Below the pieces are notes generated by a model that worked only from the letters and a program-made list of their open reading frames with translations, did not search any database and had not been told where the DNA came from. Of a stretch of DNA of 64,000 nt, positions 12,192 through 23,837 are shown one piece after another; position 1 is the stretch's first letter, and each line of letters starts with the position of its first letter. The stretch spans positions 876,579,199 to 876,643,198 of the forward strand of contig CM060912.1 in the NCBI GenBank assembly GCA_030737875.1, given 5' to 3'. Origin of the DNA: Allium sativum (Eukaryota; Streptophyta; Magnoliopsida; Asparagales; Amaryllidaceae). A program made the translations under genes and the position numbers.

Positions 12192-12503
12192 GCTAGTAGT
12201 TTTGGTTTTGCAGATTTATATTCACAGGATTCTGGTTTACAGCTGGAATGATATCCGGAAAGCTTTGTATCCGTATATCTACTTCTAGTTGTGTATTGTA
12301 TTATTTTCCGCTGCTATGTATTTAAATGTAATTTAATCTCTGATATTTCTGTGTAATATTTATTCATTTATACTCTGTATATTCTTGTAATCTGATGCAT
12401 TGTTGTAATATACAATGAAATGTCCTTCCGTCTGCGTTCTGTTGTGGCTTGTTCTCGAACTATCCGCTCTTTCCTTTACGGGGAAGTAACGGGTTTTCAC
12501 AGT

Positions 12504-12515
12504 TGGTATCAGAGC
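12504..12515 (+). other. Primer-binding site, initiator tRNA-Met type (A element)
   Basis: TGGTATCAGAGC starts two bases after the LTR end at 12501. Its 3' part also pairs with AGCTC at 12528-12532 in a short hairpin. Confidence 0.95.
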
Positions 12516-13527
12516 TTTGGTTTACAGAGCTCGAGAACAAGGCACATTAGAACCATACGAAAGAATTCATCAGATATTGGGTTAGTAATATCCAATTAGA
12601 ATGACTCGTTAGAGATAGGATCAGTAGTATCCTAGAACGAGTGTGAAGAGTATATTTTCAAATGAAAACAATTTTGTTTTAAAAATTTAAATCGTTTTAT
12701 ACGTATTTGAATATTTATTTATTTTGAATTTGGACAATCTAGTATATAAAGGTTTTGCATATACGCGTCATGAACGTATATTCGAAGTTTTAATATATTA
12801 GATAGATATAGAATCACATTCTAGACGCCCGGAGATGGTTCTGATGATTGATCGATCATCATCCGAACTTATGTTCGTGTTTCGAAGGTGTGATTTTCTA
12901 TATACTTCCATTAGACTGGTGTGAGAACCAAAACTTATATAGTTAGAACACATTGTTGTGAATTGGCATCAAAAACATGATTTTTGTATATATATCAAAA
13001 TTTATGAATTTGAAACTCTAATTCACTAATTGATTGATGTTTGTGTTGTTTGTTTATTTGTTTGATAATTTTGAACCATTACGCCTAATTGTATCAAATA
13101 TTGAATAATATTGAAAATTGGTCGCATTTTCTTGCATATACATGTACTTACATTGAACAGGTCATATCAAGGAGGCTAGAGCAGAGAATAAAATTTGTTT
13201 GCCCGACAAATAGGTACATGTTTACTACATAATTTACTGTTTTGTTTGGGTGATGATGATTTTATGAGCCTATTGGCTAGCCGCTTGGCTTTTTCTTTTT
13301 CTTTTTGAGATCAGAAGGCCTATATGGCAATTTCGGGATTTTCCCGTGGCTCCCGGTGCAGGGGAGGTTATGGCGAAATTTTTCGAAAATTTAGGGTGTT
13401 AGCCAAATTTTTGAAAATTTGAAAATTCTCAGAAACTGTAAAGTTAGAGAATGGAAGCCAGATCGAACGTAGAGTAGATTAATCAAACCACTTTCGACTT
13501 TGTTCCTTTTCGGGGATGAAAAGTTTT

Positions 13528-13539
13528 AAGTGGGGGAGA
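13528..13539 (+). other. Polypurine tract (A element)
   Basis: AAGTGGGGGAGA, then T, directly precedes the 3' LTR start TGTAACAACC at 13541. It would prime plus-strand synthesis. Confidence 0.92.
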
Positions 13540-13540
13540 T

Positions 13541-16500
13541 TGTAACAACCCGAAAATCTGGGCCAGTTTAAAATTTTTATTTTGGCAATTTTAGCGAATT
13601 TTGATTATTTAAAATGAATTATTTTAAATAATATCGACGAGAAATTTATTTTGAATGGAATTCAAATGTATATATTATGCACGCCGTCGTTAGAATATAA
13701 ATAATTATATATATGATTATAAATAGAATTGAAAATGGTGCGGTAGTTCGATAATTCGATTTCAAACCTCAATTGAATGTACCGGGTGCAAAATAATCCG
13801 GATTTTAGTGAAACCAAAAACATTAGGATCTATTTGATGATATCTTTCTAACGAATCCGAAAAATCAAAATTTCATAACGGGAATCAAAAGATATGTCCA
13901 GTTGAAAATTCTGAATAGTCGCTATGGAATTCAGGCCCTTAAAAATGGGAATTTTACAAACGACCTCGGATTTCGACGAAACCACTTTTGTTGGATCCGC
14001 AGTGTCAAATTATTGCTAGGTTTTAAATTTCATAATTTTTCGAATCAATATGTGGGCGTGGCAAAGGAAAACGCGTTTGACCAGTTTCAGTTGATTTTAA
14101 TCGACTGGAAAATGGCCATTTTTCAAACGGTCTCAGAATTTGACGAAATTAGTTTTGTTAGGACCGTATCGTCAACACGAAGCTAGAAAATATTTTTCTG
14201 GAATTTTTAGAGTTCGTATGTGATCCCGGTAATTTGAAATGTGCGTTCAAATTCAATATATAAAGAATTATATTTTGATTTTGACGGAAACTGATCGAAA
14301 CAACCGAATTGGCTCACGATACATATCCCATTGTGTTCGGAATGAGGGTAATTAGCTAGGGGCGACAGTCGTTGGGCCTCGTTTGGAGATCGAACGAAAA
14401 ATCAACTTTATGGATAATTAAATAATTAAATAAATTAAAATATATACCCACTTGGTCGTTGACTTCTCCTCTCCCTTCTCTCTCTATACAGAACGAAATC
14501 GAATAAAATAAAATAAAAACCCGCCCCTCCCATTCGCCAACGCCGCCCACCCTGGCGTCGTCTGAGGCCGCGCTCCGCCTCCCCCACCTCAGACCAATCC
14601 CCTCTTCGCTCTCCCTCTTTCTTCCGCGCAGGCGCTTCGCGAGGAGGAACCAGGTCCGACGCCGGCTGTTCTTGGGTGGAGCGCGAATCGAGAAAGAGTA
14701 AGGGGCGATGGCGCCTGCTCCCTCGCCACGACCGCCTGGCCCCACACCTCCTCCCTCCACTATGGCGCGCACAATAGCAAATCCCCCTTTCTCCCCTTTA
14801 AAAATGTAAGTTTTATTTACTGATTTTTGTGTATTGTAAAAACCGATTATTAAAACTGATTTTAAAGGTTAGGATTTTTAAATACAAGAAAGGTCGGATT
14901 TTTTTTAAATTCGAGAAAGATCGTATTTTTATTTAGAGGGAAATCGTATTTTCATTTAGAAAAAGATCGTATTTTTGCTTAATGAAAAGATTGAATTTTT
15001 AAAAAAATAGAAAAGACGTGATTTTTAAAATAGAAAAGACGTGATTTTTAAAATAGAAAAGACGTGATTTTTAAAATAGAAAAGACGAGATTTTTAAAAT
15101 AGAAAAGACGAGATTTTTAAAATAGAAAAGACGTGATTTTTAAAATAGAAAAGACATGATTTTTAAAATAGAAAAGACGTGATTTTTAAAATAGAAAAGA
15201 CGAGATTTTTAAAATAGAAAAGATGTGGTTTTTAAAATAGAAAATATTAGATTTTTAAAGGAAGAAAGACGATATTTTTAAATGGGGAAAGGTGAGATTT
15301 TTACATATGTTTAAAAAGGCGAAATCTTTATATGAAAAATAGCATTATAAAAATATAATCTCTATATAGAAAGTAGCGCTATAAAAATAGACTTTTTATC
15401 TATATAGTAGCAGTAGAAAAATATGATTTTTGAATTGAAAGTGAACAAATAAAAATATGATTTTTATTTTAAAGACATCAAAATATAAAAATGTGTGATT
15501 TTTATATATGTAGTGGCTACGGGCAACAAAGATGACAAAAAGGCGAGAACGTTGAAGATTTCTATCAATGAAGTGCCGTGATGTTTGGATAGCTTTTGGT
15601 GAGAATTTCTCACCTTTTAATTTCTTTTTCTAGTTATATATATATACTAGGATGCAGACGGTGTTTAGTAGCACCTGACACCCGTCATCCACAGACCATG
15701 GATGGCTTGTTTGTTTAATTGTTTGGTTGTGTAGTTGGTTAGATTATTTGGTTTTGAATTGAATTGTTTGGTGAAATGAAATTGATTTGATTGATGTGTG
15801 AATGGCGTGGGCCTTCACTAGACCGGGGATAAGGCTAGGCCTCGTCCCGTTTCTAGTATCGTGCCGTTATGCCGCCGAATTTTTTTAAAAATAAGTTAGA
15901 AAAATAAAGATAACATTTTATTTAATAAACGAACCGAATAGAATATTCATAGGTTGAATAAAATATTTGATCGTTAAAAATATAATTTGTAACGTGAATA
16001 GATAAATATTCATTTACAAACCGGACGGTTTGTTTATGTACACCTATTTGAAGGACATTGATTGGGACGATAAATTTTACACATCGCCCAACTGCACAAA
16101 TAAAAATCTGTGTTTGATTGCTTGAAACCCCACACGGGTATTGGGATGATATTTGACGTACACTAATCCCGATTGTTTAGTTGTATGTCGATCGATTGAT
16201 TGACAGGCTGTTATAAGCGTTGAATATTTATCTTTGATGCTTATACAGTGTAGAATGCACTTTGGATGATGGTTGATTATTCATCGCTGTTGATATGTAC
16301 ATATGTTGTAGAAAATCCATATAATTAACATTATATGGTAATTGATTGGGCCTCATTCCAGTTTTAAAATAGAAATATTTGAAATAGAATATTTGAAAAT
16401 AGGAATATATGAAGCCATATTGATTAGATTGACGCCATTTTCACGTGAACGATATTTATATCGATTTTATCCATTTTATAACGAATATCGAAAGTGATTT

Positions 16501-19500
16501 CAAAATCTGATATTTTGAAAAGAATCGAATATAAACGAATTCGAATTGAAATCGAATATAAACGAATTCGAATTGAAATTGAATATAAAAGAATTCGAAT
16601 TGAAATTGAATATGAATGAATTCAAATTGAAATGGAATAGAAATGAATTCGAATTGAAATTGAATTGAATTGAAAACGAACTGAAAATTGAATTAGAAAT
16701 CAATTCGAATTGAAATCAATTTGAAATGAATTTAAAATGAATTTAAATTGGAATATTCAATTTTGATTTGAAATTGAATATGAAGTTGAAACCGCTTTGA
16801 AATTGAATTGAAAAACGATTTATAAAGCATGTTTTGAATTGAAATCGACGAAGTATATATTATATATATAATATAATGGCCTGAATAGAACGCGCCGCGC
16901 CGCGGCAGCTCACGAATTTCGACCATTGACTTCGAACGGATATTACGGGAGATCTGACCGTCGGATTCTCCTAAAACCGGAACAGTTGGGTTCGTATCGA
17001 AAAGAGCTTTCTAACGAATGTTAGAAATTTGAAATCTAACGGTTGGATTTGGAGATACGTCCAAATCAAATTCGAAAAAGGTCGCTGTAAGTGCAGTTCG
17101 ATGGCCATTGATGGAAATCGACTGTACGGGCCTTGATAAAATTATTAAAAATAGTAATAATTTGTGTAAAATCATAAGAAATGATTTGAGAAGAATTGGG
17201 ATGAAAACTCCATATTTGAAAAGATAAAAATAGATTTTTATCGAAGTAAACTAGTTTTTACCTGGAATTATAATTCTATTTATTTTTAAATAAATAAATT
17301 GAATTTGAAAAGGGTTTTAAAAATAACCAGAATTTCCAATGATTGCATTAGAGTGGATTTGAATCGAAATTGTCTTCGTAATATTTCGATGTTGGAATTC
17401 GTGATTATACAGATGTTGTTATGAAAATTTGAAAGATATATATTTATATCGTTATTTCCAATACGACATTTGTTAGTCGTAGAATTTGATATTGAATATA
17501 AGCCGATATATTTTCTATTCAGAGCCTTGTATTGAATATCAAATGTGATTTGGGTTTGTCGTGAATGGTGTCTTCACTAACACTGTTCTTGAACCCAGTT
17601 GAGAAAAGATTAAATCTTTTTATTTAGATTTAATGAAGGGTACCAATTAAATAATATTTAATTGGAATTGAATTGATATTGATTTTTGGGTTTATCGTGG
17701 ACAGTGTTTTAAATAACACTCGTTCTTTAACCCGATAATTAATGAATGTGATTTTGGGTTTATCGTGAACTGTGTTTCAAATGACACTGATTCTTTAACC
17801 CGGTTAAAGATTAAAACTAAGTGGAGTTTTAATGAATCTTTAATTAGATTGAAAAGATCGAAAATGGAGTACCACCAGTTTTGCTCCAGGCGATAGTTAA
17901 ATCTTTAATTAGATTTGAACGTGAAATGGTAATTGAATTTACCGATAACACCGTGGTGTTAGATATGAAGTATAACCAGTTTTACTTCATGGGATGAATA
18001 GGTTGGGATTGAGAAATTAAAACAAATGATTACTTCGGTAAGGTTCGCTAATCCCGACTAGTTTGAATTGATATTCAAAAATAGATTAAAGAATAAATTC
18101 AAGAAATTTATCTTGGATAAAATTAATGGGAACCTTTCCCTATGAATGTGAAAATTAGAAACTAACTGTCGGTTAGCTAAGCAGAATGGTTTTCTGGATA
18201 TTGATCTGATGTTGGTTTCGGCCTTCGGGGTTAATAATTAGGGAATTATTCTCTTGATTAATTTACGGTTAGTAACTAATGAATTGGAATGAGGCGTATG
18301 TTGTGTTTGTGTAACATTTATTTTTAATATACGCGGGTTGTTCGGAAAGGCCGGGTTTATACCCATTCTGAATAACCGATTCGACGATATGTCGAAGATG
18401 AAGACGGTGGTTGAAGACCGGAAGTCTTCACATCGTTTGGATAATTACCGACGATCCTGATTGGGCTATACACCCAAGAGGATGGAAATAGTTGGTGGTC
18501 GTCCAGACGTACTTGGAGATGGATGGATATGCGAGGAAAGTGCCTCCGGTTTCGTTCACACCCAGAACGGACTTGTAAATGGATAGTGTGTCTAACGTTG
18601 TATTCCTTTATACTGTATTGGTGATCTCTGCTAAATATATATCTGCTTGGTGGTAGAGAATTTATTCTCTTGCTATACACCCTTCTCTGAGACGTACGAG
18701 CCTAGAGGTTATATATTGACAGAAATCAGTGGTACAGTATGGACTGACAATGTGGCATGCTGAGTTGCATGGATCAAGGCTTTTGTTGAAAAGCAAAGTC
18801 TTGTGGTTGATGATCAAAGCACGGCCTTGTGTGGCGTAGCTTTGTGTAACGTTGATTCGCGAGTATCACACCCGGTATGAACTAAAAACGGGAGACGGAC
18901 ATCAGGGAGGACATGCGTTTCTTTCTAGTTAGGAGTGGCGTTAGTGCTTGAACTGGCTGACGAGTTTGACTCATGTGGATGTTGCTTATTATTACTTGCT
19001 GAAAAGCGAGGCGCCTCGTGATATCGGTTTCGGCCGATGCTTCTGGTCGGCTGACGGGCCAGGCTTACGCCCCAAAGGGCGGGGAAACGCAGTGTTCAGG
19101 CATAATAATCCACATCGGTGGACCGGCCCTGACGATCCATGGGGCAGTTGCGGCTGTTCCTGAGGCTCGGACTAGACAGTCTCGAATCGGTGAGGATCTT
19201 GCCCCTAGCCTCGGTTCATACCATAAATGATAACCCAACTTCCAATACGACATTGCGTTTTTGATTGTAAACTTATATATGGCGACATAGTGGTATGGGT
19301 CATTCATGCCGTCTATGATTGATACTTATGATTTGAAGTTGTTTTATACACTATACACTTATAATAGTATCAAATGATTTCTTTTAAACGTATCAAGCAT
19401 TCTTGGCTATTATAAGGTAAAAACCCTATCCCCCGGCTTGCGTTGCATTGTGTGATAGGACCTGGGTCTTATAATAGCTTCATTTTTCTTTATTTAGCAT

Positions 19501-19998
19501 TGCGCTGTTGTTTTATGCACTGGTGTTCTTGGGAGGAAACCCGTTCCGTGTTATACGGCGTGGTCCCTTGATTTACCTAACTTTAAAAATAAAGATTAAC
19601 TGTTTTAGTTCTCATACCAGTCCCATGACTGACCTGGAGTTTATTGTTTTAACCTAAACTCTGGGTGCCCTTATTTTGACACGGGCAGCTAGTAGTTTTG
19701 GTTTTGCAGATTTGTATTCACAGGATCCTGGTTTACAGCTGGAATGATATCCGGAAAGCTTTGTATCCGTATATCTACTTCTAGTTGTGTATTGTATTAT
19801 TTTCCGCTGCTATGTATTTAAATGTAATTTAAATCTCTGATATTTCTGTGTAATATTTATTCATTTATACTCTGTATGTTCTTGTAATCTGATGCATTGT
19901 TGTAATATACAATGAAATGTCCTTCCGTCTGCGTTCTGTTGTGGCTTGTTCTCGAACTATCCGCTCTTTCCTTTACGGGGAAGTAACGGGTTTTCACA
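13541..19998 (+). repeat. 3' LTR of the A element (6458 bp)
   Basis: This is nearly identical to the 5' LTR, with the same order of parts: TATA box near 14438-14446, donor GTAAGT at 14806, 23-base array at 15016-15260, 27-base array at 16525-16690, stem-loop at 19406-19478 and hairpin module around 19540-19690. It is shorter than the 5' copy mainly because its 23-base array has fewer units. The frame 14356-14772 and its 5' LTR partner are antisense shadows. Confidence 0.92.
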
Positions 19999-19999
19999 G

Positions 20000-20004
20000 T
20001 AATT
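20000..20004. repeat. Target duplication of the A element, right copy (TAATT)
   Basis: This matches 6004-6008. It is separated by one G from the last CA of the 3' LTR. Confidence 0.6.
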
Positions 20005-20396
20005 CAACAATCATCATCTAGTTCATATTTTTATGTTATTTAAGTTAGACGGATCATATGTCTAAAATATGAAAGCAAGTAACATCAAAAACATTGAGGA
20101 ATCATGTCGGATCCCTCCAACCTATCCTCCTGCATCACAACTCATATATCAGTTCATATATGCATATATAAAAGATAATATAAACTAATTCATTTAGGAT
20201 GAATCTTCTACTTACAAGCAGGTAGTGCCGAAGGTCACCCTCTCCACAGGCGGGAATATATAATCACAACCAACAAAATAAAAAATAAATCATCCAAACA
20301 ACCAATCGAGCATATCATGCCAATAAATATTGATTTTACAGTAGATATTTACAAACACGATGCATATAATAGTATTTGCGAAAGTGAGAGTTGTCA

Positions 20397-20402
20397 ACTC
20401 AC
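20397..20402 (-). promoter_or_regulatory. Splice-donor-like GTGAGT in the B LTR
   Basis: On the minus strand TCTAGTGAGTTG lies about 875 bases downstream of the TATA box. F LTRs have GTGAGT at nearly the same distance (about 850). Confidence 0.4.
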
Positions 20403-21275
20403 TAGACATTTCAATTGCTTTCATATCCTTATTCCATTGAATTTTGAACGATGTTTAAAACTCACCAAATTTGTAACTTGCTCCAAATCACACAAATCTA
20501 ATTTGTTCACATAGATAATGTTGACAAGGTCGTAACGTGATTGATTACATTTGATTCAGACCTAAAATGAATAAGGTATAACATTTGAAATTTCGGACAT
20601 AAATTGAAATATCTTTAACCATATTAATTACTTAATTAATATGCTGGTTCACTTCGTTAACCCAAAACCATGCATTAAACCTTTCTCCCTCAAATTCAAA
20701 AAGTCTTACCTTTCTCCTGAAGCTTTTCAACCATAGCCGGCTACTTCCTTCACCAAATCTCCTTCTCCACTCAACATTTTGCCATGAGGTTGCCTCCATT
20801 AGTCTTGACTTTGCAAGAGCTTCCAGGGAATATGAAAACATTATCTCTACGTCATCCCCATACATCATGACCTCCACCTACAGGCACAACCCCCAACTAA
20901 AAGAATGACACTAGTTTTCTTTAAATCCCACCAAAATTTGCTGCTAGGTGCTAAACTCAAGCTAAAACCAATATTAACCTTAGATTTCCAAATTGACGGC
21001 CACGTCGTCACTAACATCGAACACTAGAAGTCGAAACCCAAAAAATGCTTCACTAACAAACGAACGCACCCTCAATTAATGCACGAAACTTTACAAGCTC
21101 ATGTCAGAAGAAGGGGCTTCCTTAAGTAAGCTTTAAGAAGCATGCTTTTCGACTTTTTGAATTTTATTCTATTTTATTTTTATTTTGAAGAAGTGGCTTT
21201 TTAATTTTAAAGTGGCGACTTGAAATTCTTGATGGAGATAGAAGAAGGGAGGAAGAATAAGGTTAGGAGTTAGGA

Positions 21276-21285
21276 TAATTTATAG
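21276..21285 (-). promoter_or_regulatory. Probable TATA box of the B LTR
   Basis: The minus strand reads GGTCTATAAATTATCC, about 605 bases into the LTR and just downstream of the U3 repeats. Confidence 0.5.
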
Positions 21286-21890
21286 ACCAATTTTTATTAA
21301 TTTATATTCGCTTTTTTCTAATGTTGAACATTTCATACTCGCACGACCACATCGATCACTCGATCGTTATGAAATTTGAAATTTAACAATAATTTAATAT
21401 TTAGAACCTTATGGAACAGGTTTCATCGAATTTCGAGACTATTTTGAAAATTGGCTATTATAATTTCAAATCATTAATTGATACGCATTTATATCACGCA
21501 CAATCAAACAACAACCCTGATTGATACGAAACTTGAAAACTTACAATGGTTTATAATTTCAAATCCGATGAAACTGGTTTCATTGAATTTCGAGATCGTT
21601 TGAAAAGTAGCAAATTTCATATGTTAAAACAAATCATTTAATAATAATCCGATTTCAAAACACTCTCATTCATGGATAATAACTTCTATTATTGTTTTTA
21701 TTCAAATAGGATTTTATGTGGCCCCTAAATAGTTTTAATTAGATTATAAACTCAAATTTACAACTTCAAGTTAATTTAACGTTCAAATCCTCACTTTAAA
21801 CTTTTAACTCAAGTCATTACATCTCAAAATTAATCATTTTAAATATTTAAGTAAATTAAATATACCTATATTAAAAATCCTGGTTGTATA

Positions 21891-23837
21891 TGTGTGGAAA
21901 TACACTTTATTGTATTGAAAATGGCATGCAGAACATGATGGTGTAGACCATATGTAACAACGATCCAATTGCAAAACATACAAAACCTATGTTAATTGAT
22001 ATGGCTAGTAATATGAGTGATCCATTGCGTGAAGAGAACTACAAGTTGTTAACTGTAAATAAAGTGATCGAAAAGTGCACTAGCAATGAACAACAAAGAA
22101 AAAAGGCAGTGGTATTCCATAAATTCAGAGGGGTTCTGATAACCCATTAATACAAATGGCAAATAAATTGCTAAATTCTAATGAGACACCGACATCACGC
22201 ATGTTAAACAACAAGTGAACTGTAAATCTGTATAGGGTTTTGACTGCTCCTCAAAACATCATGGACAAACTTCTATGAAAAATGTTGAGTCATTAAATGG
22301 AAATAAGAACAATTGGAGAGAAAGGTAGACAACCTTGTAGAAGACTAGATAGATTCTGAAGAAGAAAATCACATTGAGCAAATCTCCATTTCAGAAGAGG
22401 ACTGGAACCAACCTATAAAGGAAATAGGTATTTCCAAAAATATTGATGAAAACTGAAAATTCTTTGAACGATTTGATAAAATAAATAGACACAAAGAAGA
22501 CTTTAAAAACTACTTCTCACACTCCTTGGAAAGTGTCGACAAGGACCTAGAGAAAAACTAAAATTTAGTGGCTTGGAATATTAGTCGTTTGAATGCTAAA
22601 CAAACAGTTTGAAGTAGTCAAATTCCTTAACAAATTTAGGCCTTATTTGGTAGGCCTCTTATAAAATATATTGAATGATGACATGGTTATGAAATTAAAA
22701 AATAAGATGCCTAAAAATTGGGTGTCCATAGAAAATAATGACTTGGTGTAAGGGGTGAATTCTTATACTGTGGGATGCAAATGTCTTATCTATCAACATC
22801 GAAGTCACATCCTATCAACATATATCTATTATGGATATAATGTGAGGGGAAAGGTTTTTCCTATTGGCTAATATTTATTTATGCTATCAATTTTCTTCTT
22901 GAAGGAGAAAAGTAATGGCTTGAGATTTCAAAAGAATCAAATAATGTGAATATTTTTGGTCAATGGAGACTTCAAGGATATCATTTCTCTAAATGATAAA
23001 AGAAGTAGGATGCATGGTCCATCTTAAACATTTATCAAGACTTATTAACTGTGTTTCTAGTTCTGGACTGATGGATATCTCAGTATCAAGTTTTAAGTAT
23101 ACTTGGAGAAAAAGAGGTTTAGCTACAAAAATAGACTATCTGTTTTGTAACCATCTTTTCTTGGACAAATTCCTAAACTAAATGCTTTGGGGAAACTAAT
23201 CCTGTTAGTGACCACATTTTGATTTGTGTTAGATTTAAGAAGGATGATTATGCGGCGAGAAATATTCCTTTCATATATCTAAACTCATAGTGTACTAAGG
23301 ATGGATACATAGGTACCGCTGACTTAGCTTTGAATATAAGGTTATTTTCTAACATTTGGGGCTCTAAAATATATAAGTTTCAATATTTTCTGAAAGTTTG
23401 TATAACGAAAATTTTGGAACTACATAATATGAAAGATGGAGACAATCTTAAGTTGTTGAAGGAGAAAGACAATTGTATTCTTATTGAAATCGATGAGAAT
23501 CTAATTGACCCTAGCCATTACGGGAAACTATATGTTGCTTATAATAGCTGGAAAGTTTACAGCATAATTGAATTTAAGAACTCTAAGCAGAGAGCTAGAA
23601 TTTAGATGGCTATCAGAAGAAGATTCTTGCACTAAGTTCTTCCATGCCAAAATGTTATTAAGAAAACACATAAATAATTAGAGCAACTTAATTATGAGTA
23701 ATGGCGAACTCATCCGTGATAGGAGCAACATTGAAAGGGAGGAAATTCATTACATTTCAATAATTTTTAATTCTGACATTCCCAGGCTAATAGTTTTCCA
23801 GAGATAACTGTATGTTTCTTATAAATGATAGGGGTAA
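21891..23837 (+). pseudogene. Broken plant LINE (L1-type) with endonuclease and linker relics
   Basis: Reading across frames gives plant L1-type landmarks. An upstream frame (about 22385-22560) ends VDKDLEKN. Then come VAWNISRLNAKQ (22568-22603) and KQFEVVKFLNKFRPYLVGLL, resembling the endonuclease start. ILILWDANV (22759-22785) follows a TGA in place of the usual arginine. VNGDFKDIISLNDKRSR (22959-23010) has K where GDFN is usual. A frame with GLMDISV..YTWRKRG..KIDYLFCN (22993-23181) precedes SDH (23217-23225). RWLSEEDSCTKFFHAKM (about 23605-23655) is the linker before reverse transcriptase, followed by NGELIRDRSNIEREE. Stops and frameshifts are frequent, so it is dead. It is cut by the C LTR before the reverse transcriptase domain. 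The part before 22385 is probably ORF1-derived but unrecognised. Confidence 0.85.

Larger units (their letters stand above)
6008..12501 (+). repeat. 5' LTR of the A element (6494 bp)
   Basis: It begins TGTAACAACCCG and ends TTTTCACA. In order it holds: a U3 with two degenerate repeats (6419-6582, 6583-6712); a TATA box near 6907; a GC-rich leader (about 6980-7270); a splice-donor-like GTAAGT (7273); a 23-base tandem array (7484-7790); a long AT-rich tract; a 27-base array (9043-9200); a second copy of a U3-like module (9395-9600); a block resembling other A LTR ends (10880-11760); a stem-loop (11910-11982); and a three-hairpin module (12043-12191). Because the TATA box is only about 900 bases from the LTR start, R plus U5 would be about 5.5 kb. 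Confidence 0.92.
12502..13540 (+). mobile_element. Internal region of the A element, non-coding
   Basis: This 1039-bp stretch lies between the two LTRs. It starts with a primer-binding site and a leader, holds AT-rich sequence with no substantial reading frame, and ends with the 3' cis module (TTCCTTTTCGGGGATGAAAA, then TTTTAAGTGGGGGAGAT). The GGGGATGAAA part resembles the end of Tekay-type pol frames next to the polypurine tract, a likely remnant of a once-autonomous ancestor. Near 13320-13420 there is a short GC-richer part (TTTCGGGATTTTCCCGTGGC) of unknown role. All gag-pol functions must come in trans. Confidence 0.88.
6008..19998 (+). mobile_element. Complete non-autonomous LTR retrotransposon, family A (giant LTRs, tiny interior)
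   Basis: Two direct LTRs (6008-12501 and 13541-19998) flank only about 1.04 kb. The 5' LTR is followed by an initiator-Met primer-binding site (12504-12515), and the 3' LTR is preceded by a polypurine tract (13528-13539), so the borders are secure. Over the first 600 bases the LTRs differ at roughly nine positions by eye, making this the youngest full element in the window. No gag, protease, reverse transcriptase or integrase frame exists in any frame of the interior. The LTRs make up about 93% of the element. It belongs to the class of large non-coding elements (LARD-like) presumably mobilised by a Tekay-type chromovirus. It is inserted in the B LTR. Confidence 0.93.
19999..21890 (-). mobile_element. 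B element 5' LTR, second segment (minus strand)
   Basis: This continues the LTR interrupted at 6007. The block GAGGAATC..GGATCCCTCCAACC (about 20097-20130) matches the F LTR at 49997. In minus-strand order the segment holds U3 repeats (about 21610-21330), a TATA box (21285-21276), a leader with several pyrimidine-rich stretches, and a GTGAGT donor (20402-20397). The right end is decayed: AATCCTGGTTGTATA at 21890 stands where GGTTGTTACA would be expected. Nothing coding is seen; the frame 20632-20877 lies in the leader on the sense strand but has no recognisable domain. Confidence 0.72.

Noticed and set aside
22993..23605. Host gene fragments
   Set aside because: The frames carry plant LINE endonuclease and linker motifs in the right order and are interrupted by stops.
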